The notes under the pieces: generated by a model
The model's input: the letters and a program-made list of their open reading frames with translations, nothing else
Told to the model about the DNA's origin: nothing
The model's database searches: none
Made by a program: the position numbers and the translations under genes
Assembly (NCBI GenBank): GCA_902599445.1
Contig: CACKFK010000017.1
Span: 1-38,249 of the forward strand
Direction: 5' to 3'
From: an uncultured Alphaproteobacteria bacterium
GTDB lineage: Bacteria; Pseudomonadota; Alphaproteobacteria; Rhodobacterales; Rhodobacteraceae
Length of the DNA stretch: 38,249 nucleotides
In this document: piece by piece, positions 7,200 through 16,191 of the stretch
Numbering within the stretch: position 1 is the stretch's first letter
Layout of the letters: each line of letters begins with the position of its first letter

Positions 7200-8501
7200 C
7201 TAGAATTCTAGCAAGTATAAGCCACCGCAAATAATTTTGTCGTTTTCTTTTCGAAGATTAGAAATTGAAAAGTGACAAATTCGATATTTAAATGCACTGC
7301 AAAGACCCTCAATATAAGATTTTGAGTGCGAATATCTTCCTGATTTTTCCAGAAAATAACCAGCTTTTTCTGTATGCTCGGTAGAAAATACCAGGCGCCC
7401 AGTTCTATGACTGCGACACTTAATTAAACGGAAAATATCTGAAAGTTCGCCTACATAAACAAAAACATCAGCGGCTATTAAGTAATTAAAATTCAGTGGC
7501 TCTGTAGTTAGATATTCAACAATATCATACTGCCTTAACTTATTGTATACATTCTTTTTCTTAGCTTCTTCAAGCATACAATCTGATAAGTCAATACCTT
7601 CCAAATAATCACAATTTTTGCTTAATTCTTTTCCCATAAGTCCAGTACCACAGCCTAAGTCCAAAACAGAGCCTAAAGGATCATTAAATTTGTCCCGGAT
7701 CATTTTTGCCAGTATCTGTGGGGTTTGGTATTTAAGTTGATCAACCAACGATTGTTCAAAGTTTTTAGCATACGTATTAAACAGTTTTTCAACATAACCC
7801 TTCGGGGGCGCATTAGTTGTATTACCGGACAATGAGTCAATTAGATGTTTTGCTTCCCCAAAGTCTGGTTTGTTAACCAAGGTATTTTTATAACATATCA
7901 AAGCATTGTTTATTTCACCCATGGTTTGGAAAATTATACCTAAATTATAATGGGCCTCTGCATAATTAGGTTCAATCTCTACAGCTTTCAAGTAATTGAC
8001 TTTAGCTATTTCTAGTTCATCCTTATTTTGGAAAACTAAGCCTAAATTATAATAGGCCTCAGCATAGTTGGGGTCTATCTCTATAGCATTTTGAAAATTG
8101 TGTTCTGCCCCCTTGAAATCTCCTTTATCTTGGAGAGCTATTCCTAGGTTATTAAAAGCCTGGGAATAATCAGGCCTTATCATAAGGGCTTGTTTATAGC
8201 TTTCTATAGCAGGTTCTAATTGGCCAGTCGTTCTGAGGCTAACACCTATATTGTTATAGGCCTGCGCATAATCAGGCTTGATCTTAAGAGCTTTCAAATA
8301 ACTTTGTATTGCTAAATCAAATTGCTCTAAGCGGGCATTAATTGCCCCTTGAATATTGTAAACTACGGCTGAATCAGGAAAATCCTCTAACAGTTGCTGA
8401 GCGGCTACTAAAGCTTCATCAATTGCCCCTCCATTGTAGAGCGTAAGCAGATTTTGCAACTGTTGATCTGTCGGATCCTCGTAACCTGGTATTTTTAACA
8501 T
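7200..8501 (-). CDS. TPR-repeat SAM-dependent methyltransferase
   Basis: This 433-aa soluble protein has about six TPR units in residues 12-220 (for example AYNNIGVSLRTTGQLEPAIE). A linker (PKGYVEKLFNTYAKNFEQ) leads to a class I methyltransferase domain. Motif I is VLDLGCGTGLMG (279-290) and the acidic loop is EGIDLSDCMLEEA. The layout matches a family of TPR-methyltransferases seen often in alphaproteobacteria. The acceptor is unknown. The TPR part resembles that of the 711-aa protein nearby, so the two may share ancestry or partners. Confidence 0.85.
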   Translation of the reverse strand: MLKIPGYEDPTDQQLQNLLTLYNGGAIDEALVAAQQLLEDFPDSAVVYNIQGAINARLEQFDLAIQSYLKALKIKPDYAQAYNNIGVSLRTTGQLEPAIESYKQALMIRPDYSQAFNNLGIALQDKGDFKGAEHNFQNAIEIDPNYAEAYYNLGLVFQNKDELEIAKVNYLKAVEIEPNYAEAHYNLGIIFQTMGEINNALICYKNTLVNKPDFGEAKHLIDSLSGNTTNAPPKGYVEKLFNTYAKNFEQSLVDQLKYQTPQILAKMIRDKFNDPLGSVLDLGCGTGLMGKELSKNCDYLEGIDLSDCMLEEAKKKNVYNKLRQYDIVEYLTTEPLNFNYLIAADVFVYVGELSDIFRLIKCRSHRTGRLVFSTEHTEKAGYFLEKSGRYSHSKSYIEGLCSAFKYRICHFSISNLRKENDKIICGGLYLLEF

Positions 8502-8997
8502 AGCTAGCTTTCTATCAGTGCATAGAATTTGTTTTAAAAGTTCCGCTTCAATAACGACTTCACTAATGATGTGTTTAGTAGCCTGAACATCGTCTTATGC
8601 ATTCTTATGACGCAAGACCTATTATTTTCTTGAGGTTTGGATCTAATCTATTGCCTTTTTGATACTCATTAATACAAAAAACTAGAGTAAAAAATAATTA
8701 AAGGGATTAAGCAGCATAATCGGTGACGCAGCATACCTTTTAGCTTAGTTCGTAAATCGAAGAGGTCACTTACATCATTCGGTTAATATTTTATCCTTGT
8801 TATGTATGTTTCAATCAGCAATCCGATCTCATCGGTGTGAAATGATACGGCGCCTAGATTGAAGCAATGCTAACAAGGGCCATGGAGATTATCTTTTTAA
8901 AAAAGAATATTAGTTGCTGTCATAGAATTCCCAACAGTTATTATGGTTTTTATATTTACATCAGAGAATCAATAACGCTAACCAAGGCTTACTTTTG
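8502..8997. other. 496-base intergenic stretch
   Basis: It lies between two minus-strand genes. The right part is the 3' flank of the FAD oxidoreductase and the left part the promoter side of the TPR-methyltransferase. A small inverted repeat, CCGAT-CTC-ATCGG, sits at 8823-8835. No tRNA, ORF or riboswitch was recognised. Confidence 0.4.
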
Positions 8998-10365
8998 TCA
9001 AAAAATCCTTACCCCTTGGCGGGTTAATTCTTTTTGAACATTTTCTAAGTTCACGTTTTTAACTAGTGCATTAGATTTAACTGCGACAGCTGCAGCGACA
9101 CCTGCACCCTGACCGTTAACACTGCAGCATGACATATTTCTAGTTGCTGCATGTGCAATCTTATCTCCACCTGTTGCTCGACCTGTTACAAGTAAAGAAT
9201 CTACATTCTTCGGGAGCATTGAACGATAGGGTAACTGCATGTATCTGCCTGTAGTAGGGAGGATTAACAGGCCATAACCATCTATAAACTCCGGATAAAT
9301 ACCTATAGAGTCTTCAAATTTTCCTTGCTGGCGTACATCGTGTTCAGTCATGTTATATATAGCATCTAATTTTCTTGTATCGCGAATACCAAGGCTCATT
9401 CCAAAATTCCTAAGCCTGGCATTTTCACAGCCAGGGTAGTAGGCCCTTAGGGCTTGGATCGCTAGCATTGCTTGTCTACGCCCTTCAATTTCTCCCTTCG
9501 TGAGGTCATCAGGATTTGTACCATCAATTTCGGCTAGCTGGATGATGTTCATATAAGTTAATTCGCCCGTTTCATGAACTGCGCCCCAAGTTCCTCCAAT
9601 TGTCTTGAGATCTGGGGGTAAGACCCCGTCATTTATAGCCTGTTGGAATGGTTTTTTTATGAATGGTGAAAACATGTTATCTTCTTTTCCATCGGTTTGA
9701 ACCTGCCATTCACCATCAGACCAATCTTTGTATGCCTGTGGGTTAGCCTTAATTTCAGAGAGAAACGCCGATTTATCTATTCCGGCTAGGTGGAACATTA
9801 CTGAGGTAGCCATGAGTTCTTCCAGGGGCATTTTTTTTGTGGCAGCGCCACTTCTTTCTGCTATATCAGCATCACCAGTAGCATCGATTACAACTTTTGA
9901 TAATACAGCTTCTCTCCCGGCCTTGGACTCCAAAATTACCCCAACAATTCTATTTCCTTCCATTATAGGCATAGAAAATGATCTGTGGAGCATGGGGTGG
10001 ATCCCAGCGTCTAAAACTAGCTTATCGGCAACGACTTTAAATCCTTCACTGTCAAGTTCGTAGCTTAAGGATTGACTTTCGGGAACAGCGGCACCCATTT
10101 CTTTTGCTACTTCTTCAAACTCAACTCCAATACCACCTGCTTCAATTGTTTTTTCATGCCGATACCAGGCAAAACCCTCAACTCCCACTACTGTTATGTT
10201 TCCGCCAAAACATCCAAAACGTTCAATTAGGGTTGTATCCACTCCGCATCTAGCTGATGCTAAAGCTGCCGATAACCCACCCGGTCCGGATCCAATCACC
10301 AGCACATCAGTTTCGTGGATAACATCTATTTGCCGGTTAGGTTCTAAAATTCTTTTTATGGACAT
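8998..10365 (-). CDS. FAD-dependent oxidoreductase (FAD_oxidored family)
   Basis: This 455-aa protein has an N-terminal Rossmann site VLVIGSGPGGLSAALASAR (21-39) and the ribose-binding acid in TLIERFG (about 45-51). Next comes GCFGGN, the hallmark of the FAD-dependent oxidoreductases near the fumarate reductase/thiazole synthase superfamily. A second FAD motif, DATGDADIAERSG, and the C-terminal GRATGGDKIAHAATRNMSCC and GQGAGVAAAVAVK complete the fold. Substrate cannot be deduced; such enzymes often act on small organic acids or amines. The gene is alone on this strand, with 496 bases to the next gene downstream, and divergent from the gamma-glutamylcyclotransferase-like gene. Confidence 0.8.
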   Translation of the reverse strand: MSIKRILEPNRQIDVIHETDVLVIGSGPGGLSAALASARCGVDTTLIERFGCFGGNITVVGVEGFAWYRHEKTIEAGGIGVEFEEVAKEMGAAVPESQSLSYELDSEGFKVVADKLVLDAGIHPMLHRSFSMPIMEGNRIVGVILESKAGREAVLSKVVIDATGDADIAERSGAATKKMPLEELMATSVMFHLAGIDKSAFLSEIKANPQAYKDWSDGEWQVQTDGKEDNMFSPFIKKPFQQAINDGVLPPDLKTIGGTWGAVHETGELTYMNIIQLAEIDGTNPDDLTKGEIEGRRQAMLAIQALRAYYPGCENARLRNFGMSLGIRDTRKLDAIYNMTEHDVRQQGKFEDSIGIYPEFIDGYGLLILPTTGRYMQLPYRSMLPKNVDSLLVTGRATGGDKIAHAATRNMSCCSVNGQGAGVAAAVAVKSNALVKNVNLENVQKELTRQGVRIF

Positions 10366-10603
10366 AATAATTCACACATAATTGACAAAATTTTTAGATT
10401 AATGTGATATTGGAAAACGCCTTAGTCAACTGGATAAAGCATTAATATAATTTTTTTGATTGATTATATTGCTTGGTAGTCATTTAAAGAAATAGAATTT
10501 AAGTAAATGTAGATTTTTGATGTTAGTCGATTATCGGTCACTACTACCAAACGCAGACAAGTAATAGCCTAGCAGACCAAGCGGCAAACGAAAGAAGAAA
10601 AAA

Positions 10604-11077
10604 ATGACTGATTTTACTCAGTGGATTGGAGAGGTTTCAAGGGGGCAGGTACTTTATTTCGCTTACGGTTCCAATATGAATAAGGATCAGATGAATGCTA
10701 GATGTCCACAATCCAAAGCTCTAGCGATTGCAAAGCTTTCAGAATATCGATTCTTGATTAATTCAAGGGGCGTTGCGACAGTGATCCCTTGCAGTGAGCA
10801 TTTCGTTTATGGGATTATTTGGGTACTTTCTCATGGTGACGAAGATACCCTTGATTACTATGAGGGGGTTAAAGATAAGATTTATTATAAAAAGGAAATA
10901 AACGTTAAGGTTGCAAACGACAAAGTGCCAACTTTGATCTATATTGCAACAGACATGGTTCAAGGAACTCCGAGGACCGGTTATTTAGAAACGGTAATAG
11001 AAGGGGCGCAATCGTTTAGTGCCCATCAAGAGTGGCTTCGAGAACTGAAAAGCTGGTCTGTTAGTAGGAACGAATAA
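10604..11077 (+). CDS. gamma-glutamylcyclotransferase-like (AIG2/GGCT fold) protein
   Basis: This 157-aa protein has the nucleotide-free GGCT fold signature YFAYGSNMNKDQM at residues 18-30 (YGSN loop). The candidate catalytic glutamate is in LDYYEGV (about 85-91). Family enzymes release 5-oxoproline from gamma-glutamyl amines or dipeptides; others in the fold have unknown substrates. A purine-rich stretch (AAGAAGAAA) precedes ATG 10604. It converges with the DDAH-like gene, whose end is 80 bases away. Confidence 0.8.
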   Translation: MTDFTQWIGEVSRGQVLYFAYGSNMNKDQMNARCPQSKALAIAKLSEYRFLINSRGVATVIPCSEHFVYGIIWVLSHGDEDTLDYYEGVKDKIYYKKEINVKVANDKVPTLIYIATDMVQGTPRTGYLETVIEGAQSFSAHQEWLRELKSWSVSRNE

Positions 11078-11157
11078 TGTTGGCAATCAAGGGATTCAAC
11101 CTGCAAGATTTTTTAAGAGGTAGTTACCGCCAGATTACTGTCGCGTAAATCAGCTTT

Positions 11158-11925
11158 TCATGAGCGTAGGCTCATGCAGCTTAATCCAGCATCGGCTTTT
11201 TCCATTTCGCTCACATCTATTATTTTAATTTTGTATTCCTTTGACAATAGGTTTGCAATTTTATTAAAACCTTTGGGAATTAGTACATGATCGTTAATAC
11301 TCAAACAGTTTGAGCCAAGTTCTTCACCCTTTGGTACTTTCAATAGGCGGTACTTATTTTCGAAAAAACCTGTCCCAATAAGCTTTTCAGTAGCTAGTAT
11401 TGTGTCATTACTTATTAGGCTACATTCCGATTTGAAATGAAGTACGCCCTCTGGGGTTTTTGAAATTTCTAATGTAAAACCAAGGGGAGCCAGCACCTCA
11501 CCCAAGTTTCTTGCACCCTCTTCGTTTGTTCTCTCTGAGAGACCTACAATAAAGTGGGAACCTATTCTTAAAATGTCCCCGCCCTCGATCTTTCCGCTCT
11601 TGATTGTATATATATTTGGAAAAATATTTTTTACATCAATTTCTAGGGCTTTGCTTTCGCCAAATCTAGACGCGACACCAGGTCTTAATATGATGCAAGT
11701 GTCATCAAAAACTAAAGCTGGATCTTCTACAAATAGACTATCTGGAAAACCCTCCAAAGCGTCTAAGGCGTGAACTTTTAATCCTAGGCTCTCTAAAACT
11801 TGGCTGTACTGGTTGTGCTGTTGCTCTGCCTTAGAGAAATCTGGAGATAATCCTCTTGAACTAATGGCATTAGAGATTTCTTTTCCAGGTTTTCTAATGA
11901 TAGCTCTTTTAAACTTAGTGGCCAT
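11158..11925 (-). CDS. dimethylarginine dimethylaminohydrolase (DDAH)-like amidinotransferase-fold enzyme
   Basis: This 255-aa protein is of the usual DDAH length. Signature positions are present: FVEDPALVFDD (65-75) with the acidic pair E67/D68, KIEGGDIL (112-119), catalytic His in VLHFKSECS (H163) and nucleophilic Cys near the end in AGLSCMSLR (C250). These enzymes turn N-omega-methylated arginines into citrulline and a methylamine; close relatives act on arginine, so exact specificity is not proven. It is divergent from the MATE gene with 133 bases between them. A ureohydrolase lies 6.7 kb away, but no operon link exists. Confidence 0.85.
   Translation of the reverse strand: MATKFKRAIIRKPGKEISNAISSRGLSPDFSKAEQQHNQYSQVLESLGLKVHALDALEGFPDSLFVEDPALVFDDTCIILRPGVASRFGESKALEIDVKNIFPNIYTIKSGKIEGGDILRIGSHFIVGLSERTNEEGARNLGEVLAPLGFTLEISKTPEGVLHFKSECSLISNDTILATEKLIGTGFFENKYRLLKVPKGEELGSNCLSINDHVLIPKGFNKIANLLSKEYKIKIIDVSEMEKADAGLSCMSLRS
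11159..11176. repeat. perfect hairpin at the 3' end of the DDAH-like gene
   Basis: CATGAGC and GCTCATG pair around a GTAG loop, overlapping the last codons of the gene. The strand lacks a following T-run in either direction, so a terminator call is weak. Coding constraint may explain it. Confidence 0.35.
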
Positions 11926-12058
11926 GGTTTCCTATCGTCATTTGCATTATTCAAGTAGGGACCTTTTCTTGGATCAATTGTGAGAGATCATATCTTTTAT
12001 ATGATAGTCAACCAATTTTGCTATTGCTAAACTTAATCTTTAATGATTAGGCCTAATT

Positions 12059-13399
12059 ATGAAATCTCCAAAATCAATTTATAGTTCACTAATTTTACTG
12101 GGTCTGCCTTTGGTTGGCAGTAGTGTTGCGCAATTCTCCTTGACCATTATTGATGCAGCTATGTTAGGCCATTATAGCCCTATCGCTTTGGCTTCAGCAG
12201 TAATAGGGGGATCTTTTTTCTTTTCATTTTTTATTGTAGGTTCTGGTTTTTCTTTTGCTGTAGTTCCTTTGGTCGCGGCTTATGAAGCACAAAAGGATGA
12301 ACGGCAAGTCAGAAGAATTACCAGAATGGGTTTATGGATGTCTCTAATATATACCCTATTGGTCCTGATTTGTTTTTTGAATTCTGAGAAAATACTATTG
12401 ATGATCGGTCAAAGTGAAGAAATTGCTTCTTTGGCACAAGAATATCTTCGGATTATGGGATTTGGTTTGTTGCCTGCACTGTTGGTAGTTACTTTGCGTA
12501 GTTATCTAACTGGTTTAAAGCATACACAAGTGATTTTTTTGATAACACTAATTGGGATACCTTTGAAGGTTTTCCTTAATTGGATCTTCATATTCGGAAA
12601 CCTTGGCATTTACGAAATGGGCATCAGAGGAGCTGCTTTTACGACCACTGTTGTTCATTTGTTCATGCTATTTCTGTTAGCTTTTTACATACAGAAAAGA
12701 TTAAGCAGCTATCTAATTTTCAATGGGTTATGGCGGTTGGATTATTCATATTTGATAAAAATTGTTAAATTAGGATTACCTATTGGACTAACTTACTTCG
12801 CAGAAACAAGTCTCTTTACAGCTACAGCAGTAATGATGGGCTGGTTAGGAACTATTCAACTCGCCGCACATGGTATAACCATGCAATTAGCAGGTCTGAC
12901 ATTTATGTTTCATGTCGGCATGTCACAAGCAGCAACTACTATTACTGGCTATGCATTTGGAAAGAATGAAGGCGGAGATGAATTGCAAAGAATTGGCAAA
13001 GCTACAATTATGCTTACCACAGCTTATGCAGTTTTAGTTATGTCGATTTTCCTACTATTTCCAGAGGTTTTGTTAGCGTTGTTCCTAGATAAATCTCTCT
13101 TACTTAGCGAGGAGATACTTTCTCTAGCTGTAAATTTATTAATGATAGCGGCCGTATTTCATTTAGTTGATGGGTTGCAAGCAGCAGGACTAGGTTTGCT
13201 AAGGGGAATCCAAGACGTAAAAATACCTTCTATTCTTGCCTTAATAAGCTATTGGTTTTTTGGCATTGGTTCAGGATATTTGTTGGGATTTGAGCTGAAT
13301 CTGGGTAGTGTTGGCCTATGGATAGGTATGGTCATCGGCTTAACTATGGCAGCAGTAAGTCTGATATGGCGTTATTGGAGCAAGACATCATTTAGGTAA
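12059..13399 (+). CDS. MATE-family multidrug/toxin efflux transporter
   Basis: This 446-aa integral membrane protein has about 12 hydrophobic segments in two related halves, the MatE arrangement. Typical elements are LPLVGSSVAQFSLTIIDAAM in helix 1, the loop motif GSGFSFAVVPLVAAYEAQKD and, in the second half, GMSQAATTITGYAFGKNE. MATE pumps export cationic or organic compounds using a Na+ or H+ gradient. The substrate is unknown. The 3' end converges with the next gene with only 6 bases between stops. Confidence 0.9.
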   Translation: MKSPKSIYSSLILLGLPLVGSSVAQFSLTIIDAAMLGHYSPIALASAVIGGSFFFSFFIVGSGFSFAVVPLVAAYEAQKDERQVRRITRMGLWMSLIYTLLVLICFLNSEKILLMIGQSEEIASLAQEYLRIMGFGLLPALLVVTLRSYLTGLKHTQVIFLITLIGIPLKVFLNWIFIFGNLGIYEMGIRGAAFTTTVVHLFMLFLLAFYIQKRLSSYLIFNGLWRLDYSYLIKIVKLGLPIGLTYFAETSLFTATAVMMGWLGTIQLAAHGITMQLAGLTFMFHVGMSQAATTITGYAFGKNEGGDELQRIGKATIMLTTAYAVLVMSIFLLFPEVLLALFLDKSLLLSEEILSLAVNLLMIAAVFHLVDGLQAAGLGLLRGIQDVKIPSILALISYWFFGIGSGYLLGFELNLGSVGLWIGMVIGLTMAAVSLIWRYWSKTSFR

Positions 13400-13405
13400 T
13401 AAATT

Positions 13406-14632
13406 CTAATTTGAATTCTTTTTATAATGGCAACTCTTTTTATAGAATTCAATTAATTCGGTCACCTCCATTAGGTAATGCCCCTTCTTCCGTGACAGGT
13501 GACGACGTACTTCAGTTGCAAATTTTGCAGCTGTTTCAAACTCTATTTGATACCCATATTCATTTAAGTTAAAAAGTATTGTATAAGGATTACATTTCCT
13601 TCCAATGGAAAAAATTTTTTCTGAGCCTACAAGATGAGGAATTAGAGGCATCCCGTCATTAAATCGGCCTTCTAATTGTAGATTATACATAAATTGCTGA
13701 ATTTCTTCTGTTTCGGGAACTGCATAAGCTGCTTTACCTGTAATTGGTTTACCTGGAGGTACTGGAATTCCAGTTATAGCTGAGACCAATTTACTTGCTT
13801 CTTGCAGTTTATGAAAATCAATGCCAAGCGATGCTCCCGCATGTACTTCTATAGCAACGACGCATTCCTCTGTTGCTGCTAATCCCGAGAATTCCCCAAG
13901 ACCATTAATGCTTGAGTGTATTATAGGAACGCCATTCATCACTGCTGAAAGGCAATTTGCTGTCGCCATTGAAGTAGTATTATGTGGATGTAATTGTAAT
14001 GGTTTTGATGTCCAAGAAGCAATTAAATCAACGAGATACTGGATTCCATAGGGTGTCATCCTCCCTAAGCTATCTCCTATTGCAAATTCGTCAAAGAGTG
14101 GCTCCACTTCATTAAACAATTGCTTCAAAAATTTTGGAGATGCTCGTGTTGTATCCATTCCCATAAGAGTCACATGTAATCCAAGATTTTTACCATGGTT
14201 GATTAGGTCTTTACTAGCATAAAGGACATTGCTTTTACTCAGACCACGCGTAAATGTGCTTTCATTCACGCCAACGAGAATTGCAATGTCTTTAATCCCT
14301 ATTTCATGACAGATAGTAATTTCGTCCTTGGTCTTAACAAAGCCACTTGTCCTTGCTTTTAATCCTAATTCTACGATTTTTTCAGCACTATAAATATCTC
14401 CACGTGTGGGGGTAGGGGAATTACCAATGATTGCCATCCTATGGATGCCTGCTTCGTCCAAAGTTCTAGCTATCTCAATTCGGTCCTGATGTTTAAACCG
14501 CAAACCCGCCATTTCCTCACCGTCGGCCTCAAGGGTTAAATCATAGATTTCTATTTGGTTAGGAGTGCGCCTATTTTTGTATTGTCTTGCCTTCTTATTG
14601 AATGGGCTGTCAAGAGATTTTAAGTCGGCCAT
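13406..14632 (-). CDS. HMGL-like (DRE-TIM) domain protein, atypical
   Basis: This 408-aa TIM-barrel protein is related to isopropylmalate/homocitrate synthases and HMG-CoA lyase. The metal-binding HPHN motif is present (LHPHNTTSMATAN), as are GDSLGRMTP and the late NGLGE loop. Two signature sites differ. The N-terminal DxTLRDGE motif reads DLTLEADGEE (31-40) with no arginine, and GERxGN reads GEFSGL. In characterised family members the first arginine stabilises the enolate, so this protein may do different chemistry. It has no leucine-feedback domain. It stands alone, with a 632-base gap upstream. Confidence 0.75.
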   Translation of the reverse strand: MADLKSLDSPFNKKARQYKNRRTPNQIEIYDLTLEADGEEMAGLRFKHQDRIEIARTLDEAGIHRMAIIGNSPTPTRGDIYSAEKIVELGLKARTSGFVKTKDEITICHEIGIKDIAILVGVNESTFTRGLSKSNVLYASKDLINHGKNLGLHVTLMGMDTTRASPKFLKQLFNEVEPLFDEFAIGDSLGRMTPYGIQYLVDLIASWTSKPLQLHPHNTTSMATANCLSAVMNGVPIIHSSINGLGEFSGLAATEECVVAIEVHAGASLGIDFHKLQEASKLVSAITGIPVPPGKPITGKAAYAVPETEEIQQFMYNLQLEGRFNDGMPLIPHLVGSEKIFSIGRKCNPYTILFNLNEYGYQIEFETAAKFATEVRRHLSRKKGHYLMEVTELIEFYKKSCHYKKNSN

Positions 14633-15264
14633 TTGGTTATTTACCTAATAATAAGGTATCGAAACATTTTTCTTATCACAAATTTGGAAATTACAGAAAT
14701 CTAGTACTTTAGAGAATAACAAAAGTCGTAATATTTTCTACTTATTTCTATAAAAGTAGTCTCATAGTCCAGGTGCTGATAGAAATTTTGCTGTATAAGT
14801 CCTTTTATTTCTCCCTTTTTTCATTTTAACAGGTTTTGGTTAGTTTATCTATGAATTCTTGTTTGTTGACTCAATCAATTCATCTGTAGAGATCATGTAG
14901 ATCATAGTAGAAATGCCATCTATGCACGATGAAATCTTTCCTGTAGTGAATCTCATGTCCTAACAGTGTAGCTTAATTTTAAGAAGCAAAACGTTTATGC
15001 AATTAGCATATTTGAAATATCCAGAGCTTTTATGAAGTAAATATTTTCAAAAAAAGTTTTGATCCTAAATAACCTTCTTTTAAATCATGTTGCTCATTAG
15101 AAATTTTAATTGGGGATTTCTGAATACCCTATTGGTAGCCACAGTTTCTATGATTCTTAAGCATGAAGATTGTAAAAAATCCAAATTTAACAGAAAGTAA
15201 ATTAATCTCTTTCCCTATTAGCCAGGCACTAGCCACTAACGGCTTCTGGATTTCATTTGCTCCG
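14633..15264. other. 632-base AT-rich intergenic stretch
   Basis: This is the longest gene-free stretch. It is upstream of the HMGL-like gene and past the end of the SDR. A 6-bp hairpin (CTACTT/AAGTAG) lies near 14738-14759. No ORF over about 30 codons with coding look, no tRNA and no riboswitch was seen. A decayed gene or an unrecognised small RNA cannot be excluded. Confidence 0.4.
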
Positions 15265-16023
15265 TTACCAACCGGATTTTACACTTAGGCCACAATCGAC
15301 TGTTAGTGTTGATCCAGTTATTGAACTTGAGCTATCGCTAGCAAGAAAAATAACTGCTTTTGCAACGTCTTCAGGATTAACTAGCATATTCAATGGCGAA
15401 GCCTTTTTCCAGCTATTAACTCCTTCTGGCCAATTTTTTTCTATTCCCTCACGATCTATCAAACCTGGACAGACAGCATTTATCCGAATGTTTAGACTCC
15501 CATATTCCTGCGCAGCAGCCTTAGAAAGCATTTCCAAGGCTGCTTTAGAAACGGCATAATCAGCATGTTGTTGCCCAGGTCTTTTGGCTTCGATTGAGGA
15601 AATATTAATAACCGAGCCAGCACGATTTTGTTTGGCAAATTCTTGCATTAAAATCAAAGGAGAGTGAACATTTGTAACCTGGGTCTTATTCCAAATTTCA
15701 TCTGACAGTTGAGAAATTGGACAAAGTCTCTGCGAGGATTCCGAAGCACAGTTTACTAAAACATCTATTGGACCAAAGTGCCCTTGTGCTTTCCCGATTA
15801 GTTTTCGAGTTTCAGCCAGGTTACTCAAATCAGTTTGGATTGTTTCAGTAGCTCCGCCCAAAGAGCTTTTTATTTTTTTTGCAGCCTGGTAATTTTCATT
15901 ATAATGTATGATCACCTTAGCTCCCGCTAAATTAAGGTGTCTACAAATGACCGACCCTAAACCTCTACTTCCACCTGTCACAAGAGCAGTTTTTCCGGCA
16001 AGGTCTAAATTAATTCCTGTCAT
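15265..16023 (-). CDS. short-chain dehydrogenase/reductase
   Basis: From ATG 16023 the protein is 252 aa, the normal classical SDR length. The reading frame extends to ATG 16110, but those 29 residues lack family match. The cofactor site is ALVTGGSRGLGSVI near the start; the catalytic set is Ser in INISSIEAKRP, and Tyr/Lys in DYAVSKAALEM. The C-terminus ends GSTLTVDCGLS, a normal SDR finish. The usual NNAG is replaced by VNCASESS. Substrate is unknown. It diverges from the AarF/UbiB gene. Confidence 0.85.
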   Translation of the reverse strand: MTGINLDLAGKTALVTGGSRGLGSVICRHLNLAGAKVIIHYNENYQAAKKIKSSLGGATETIQTDLSNLAETRKLIGKAQGHFGPIDVLVNCASESSQRLCPISQLSDEIWNKTQVTNVHSPLILMQEFAKQNRAGSVINISSIEAKRPGQQHADYAVSKAALEMLSKAAAQEYGSLNIRINAVCPGLIDREGIEKNWPEGVNSWKKASPLNMLVNPEDVAKAVIFLASDSSSSITGSTLTVDCGLSVKSGW

Positions 16024-16191
16024 AGCTTTTTTACTTTCTTGATTATAATATCCTCTTACCCACTTACTATGGATTGAGACATAAGGCTTTACAAGTTCAT
16101 TGAACAGCAAAGAGTATCCAAACTAAGAAAAATATTCTGCATTATATTCCAGAGGTTGATTTATTATTTGCAACTGTTACAAGCCACTGGT

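Noticed and set aside
11159-11176. Terminator between the convergent GGCT-like and DDAH-like genes
   Set aside because: The 7-bp hairpin overlaps the last DDAH codons and has no T-run on either strand.
16024-16110. N-terminal extension of the SDR to ATG 16110
   Set aside because: The 29 extra residues precede a normal SDR start and show no signal peptide or family match.
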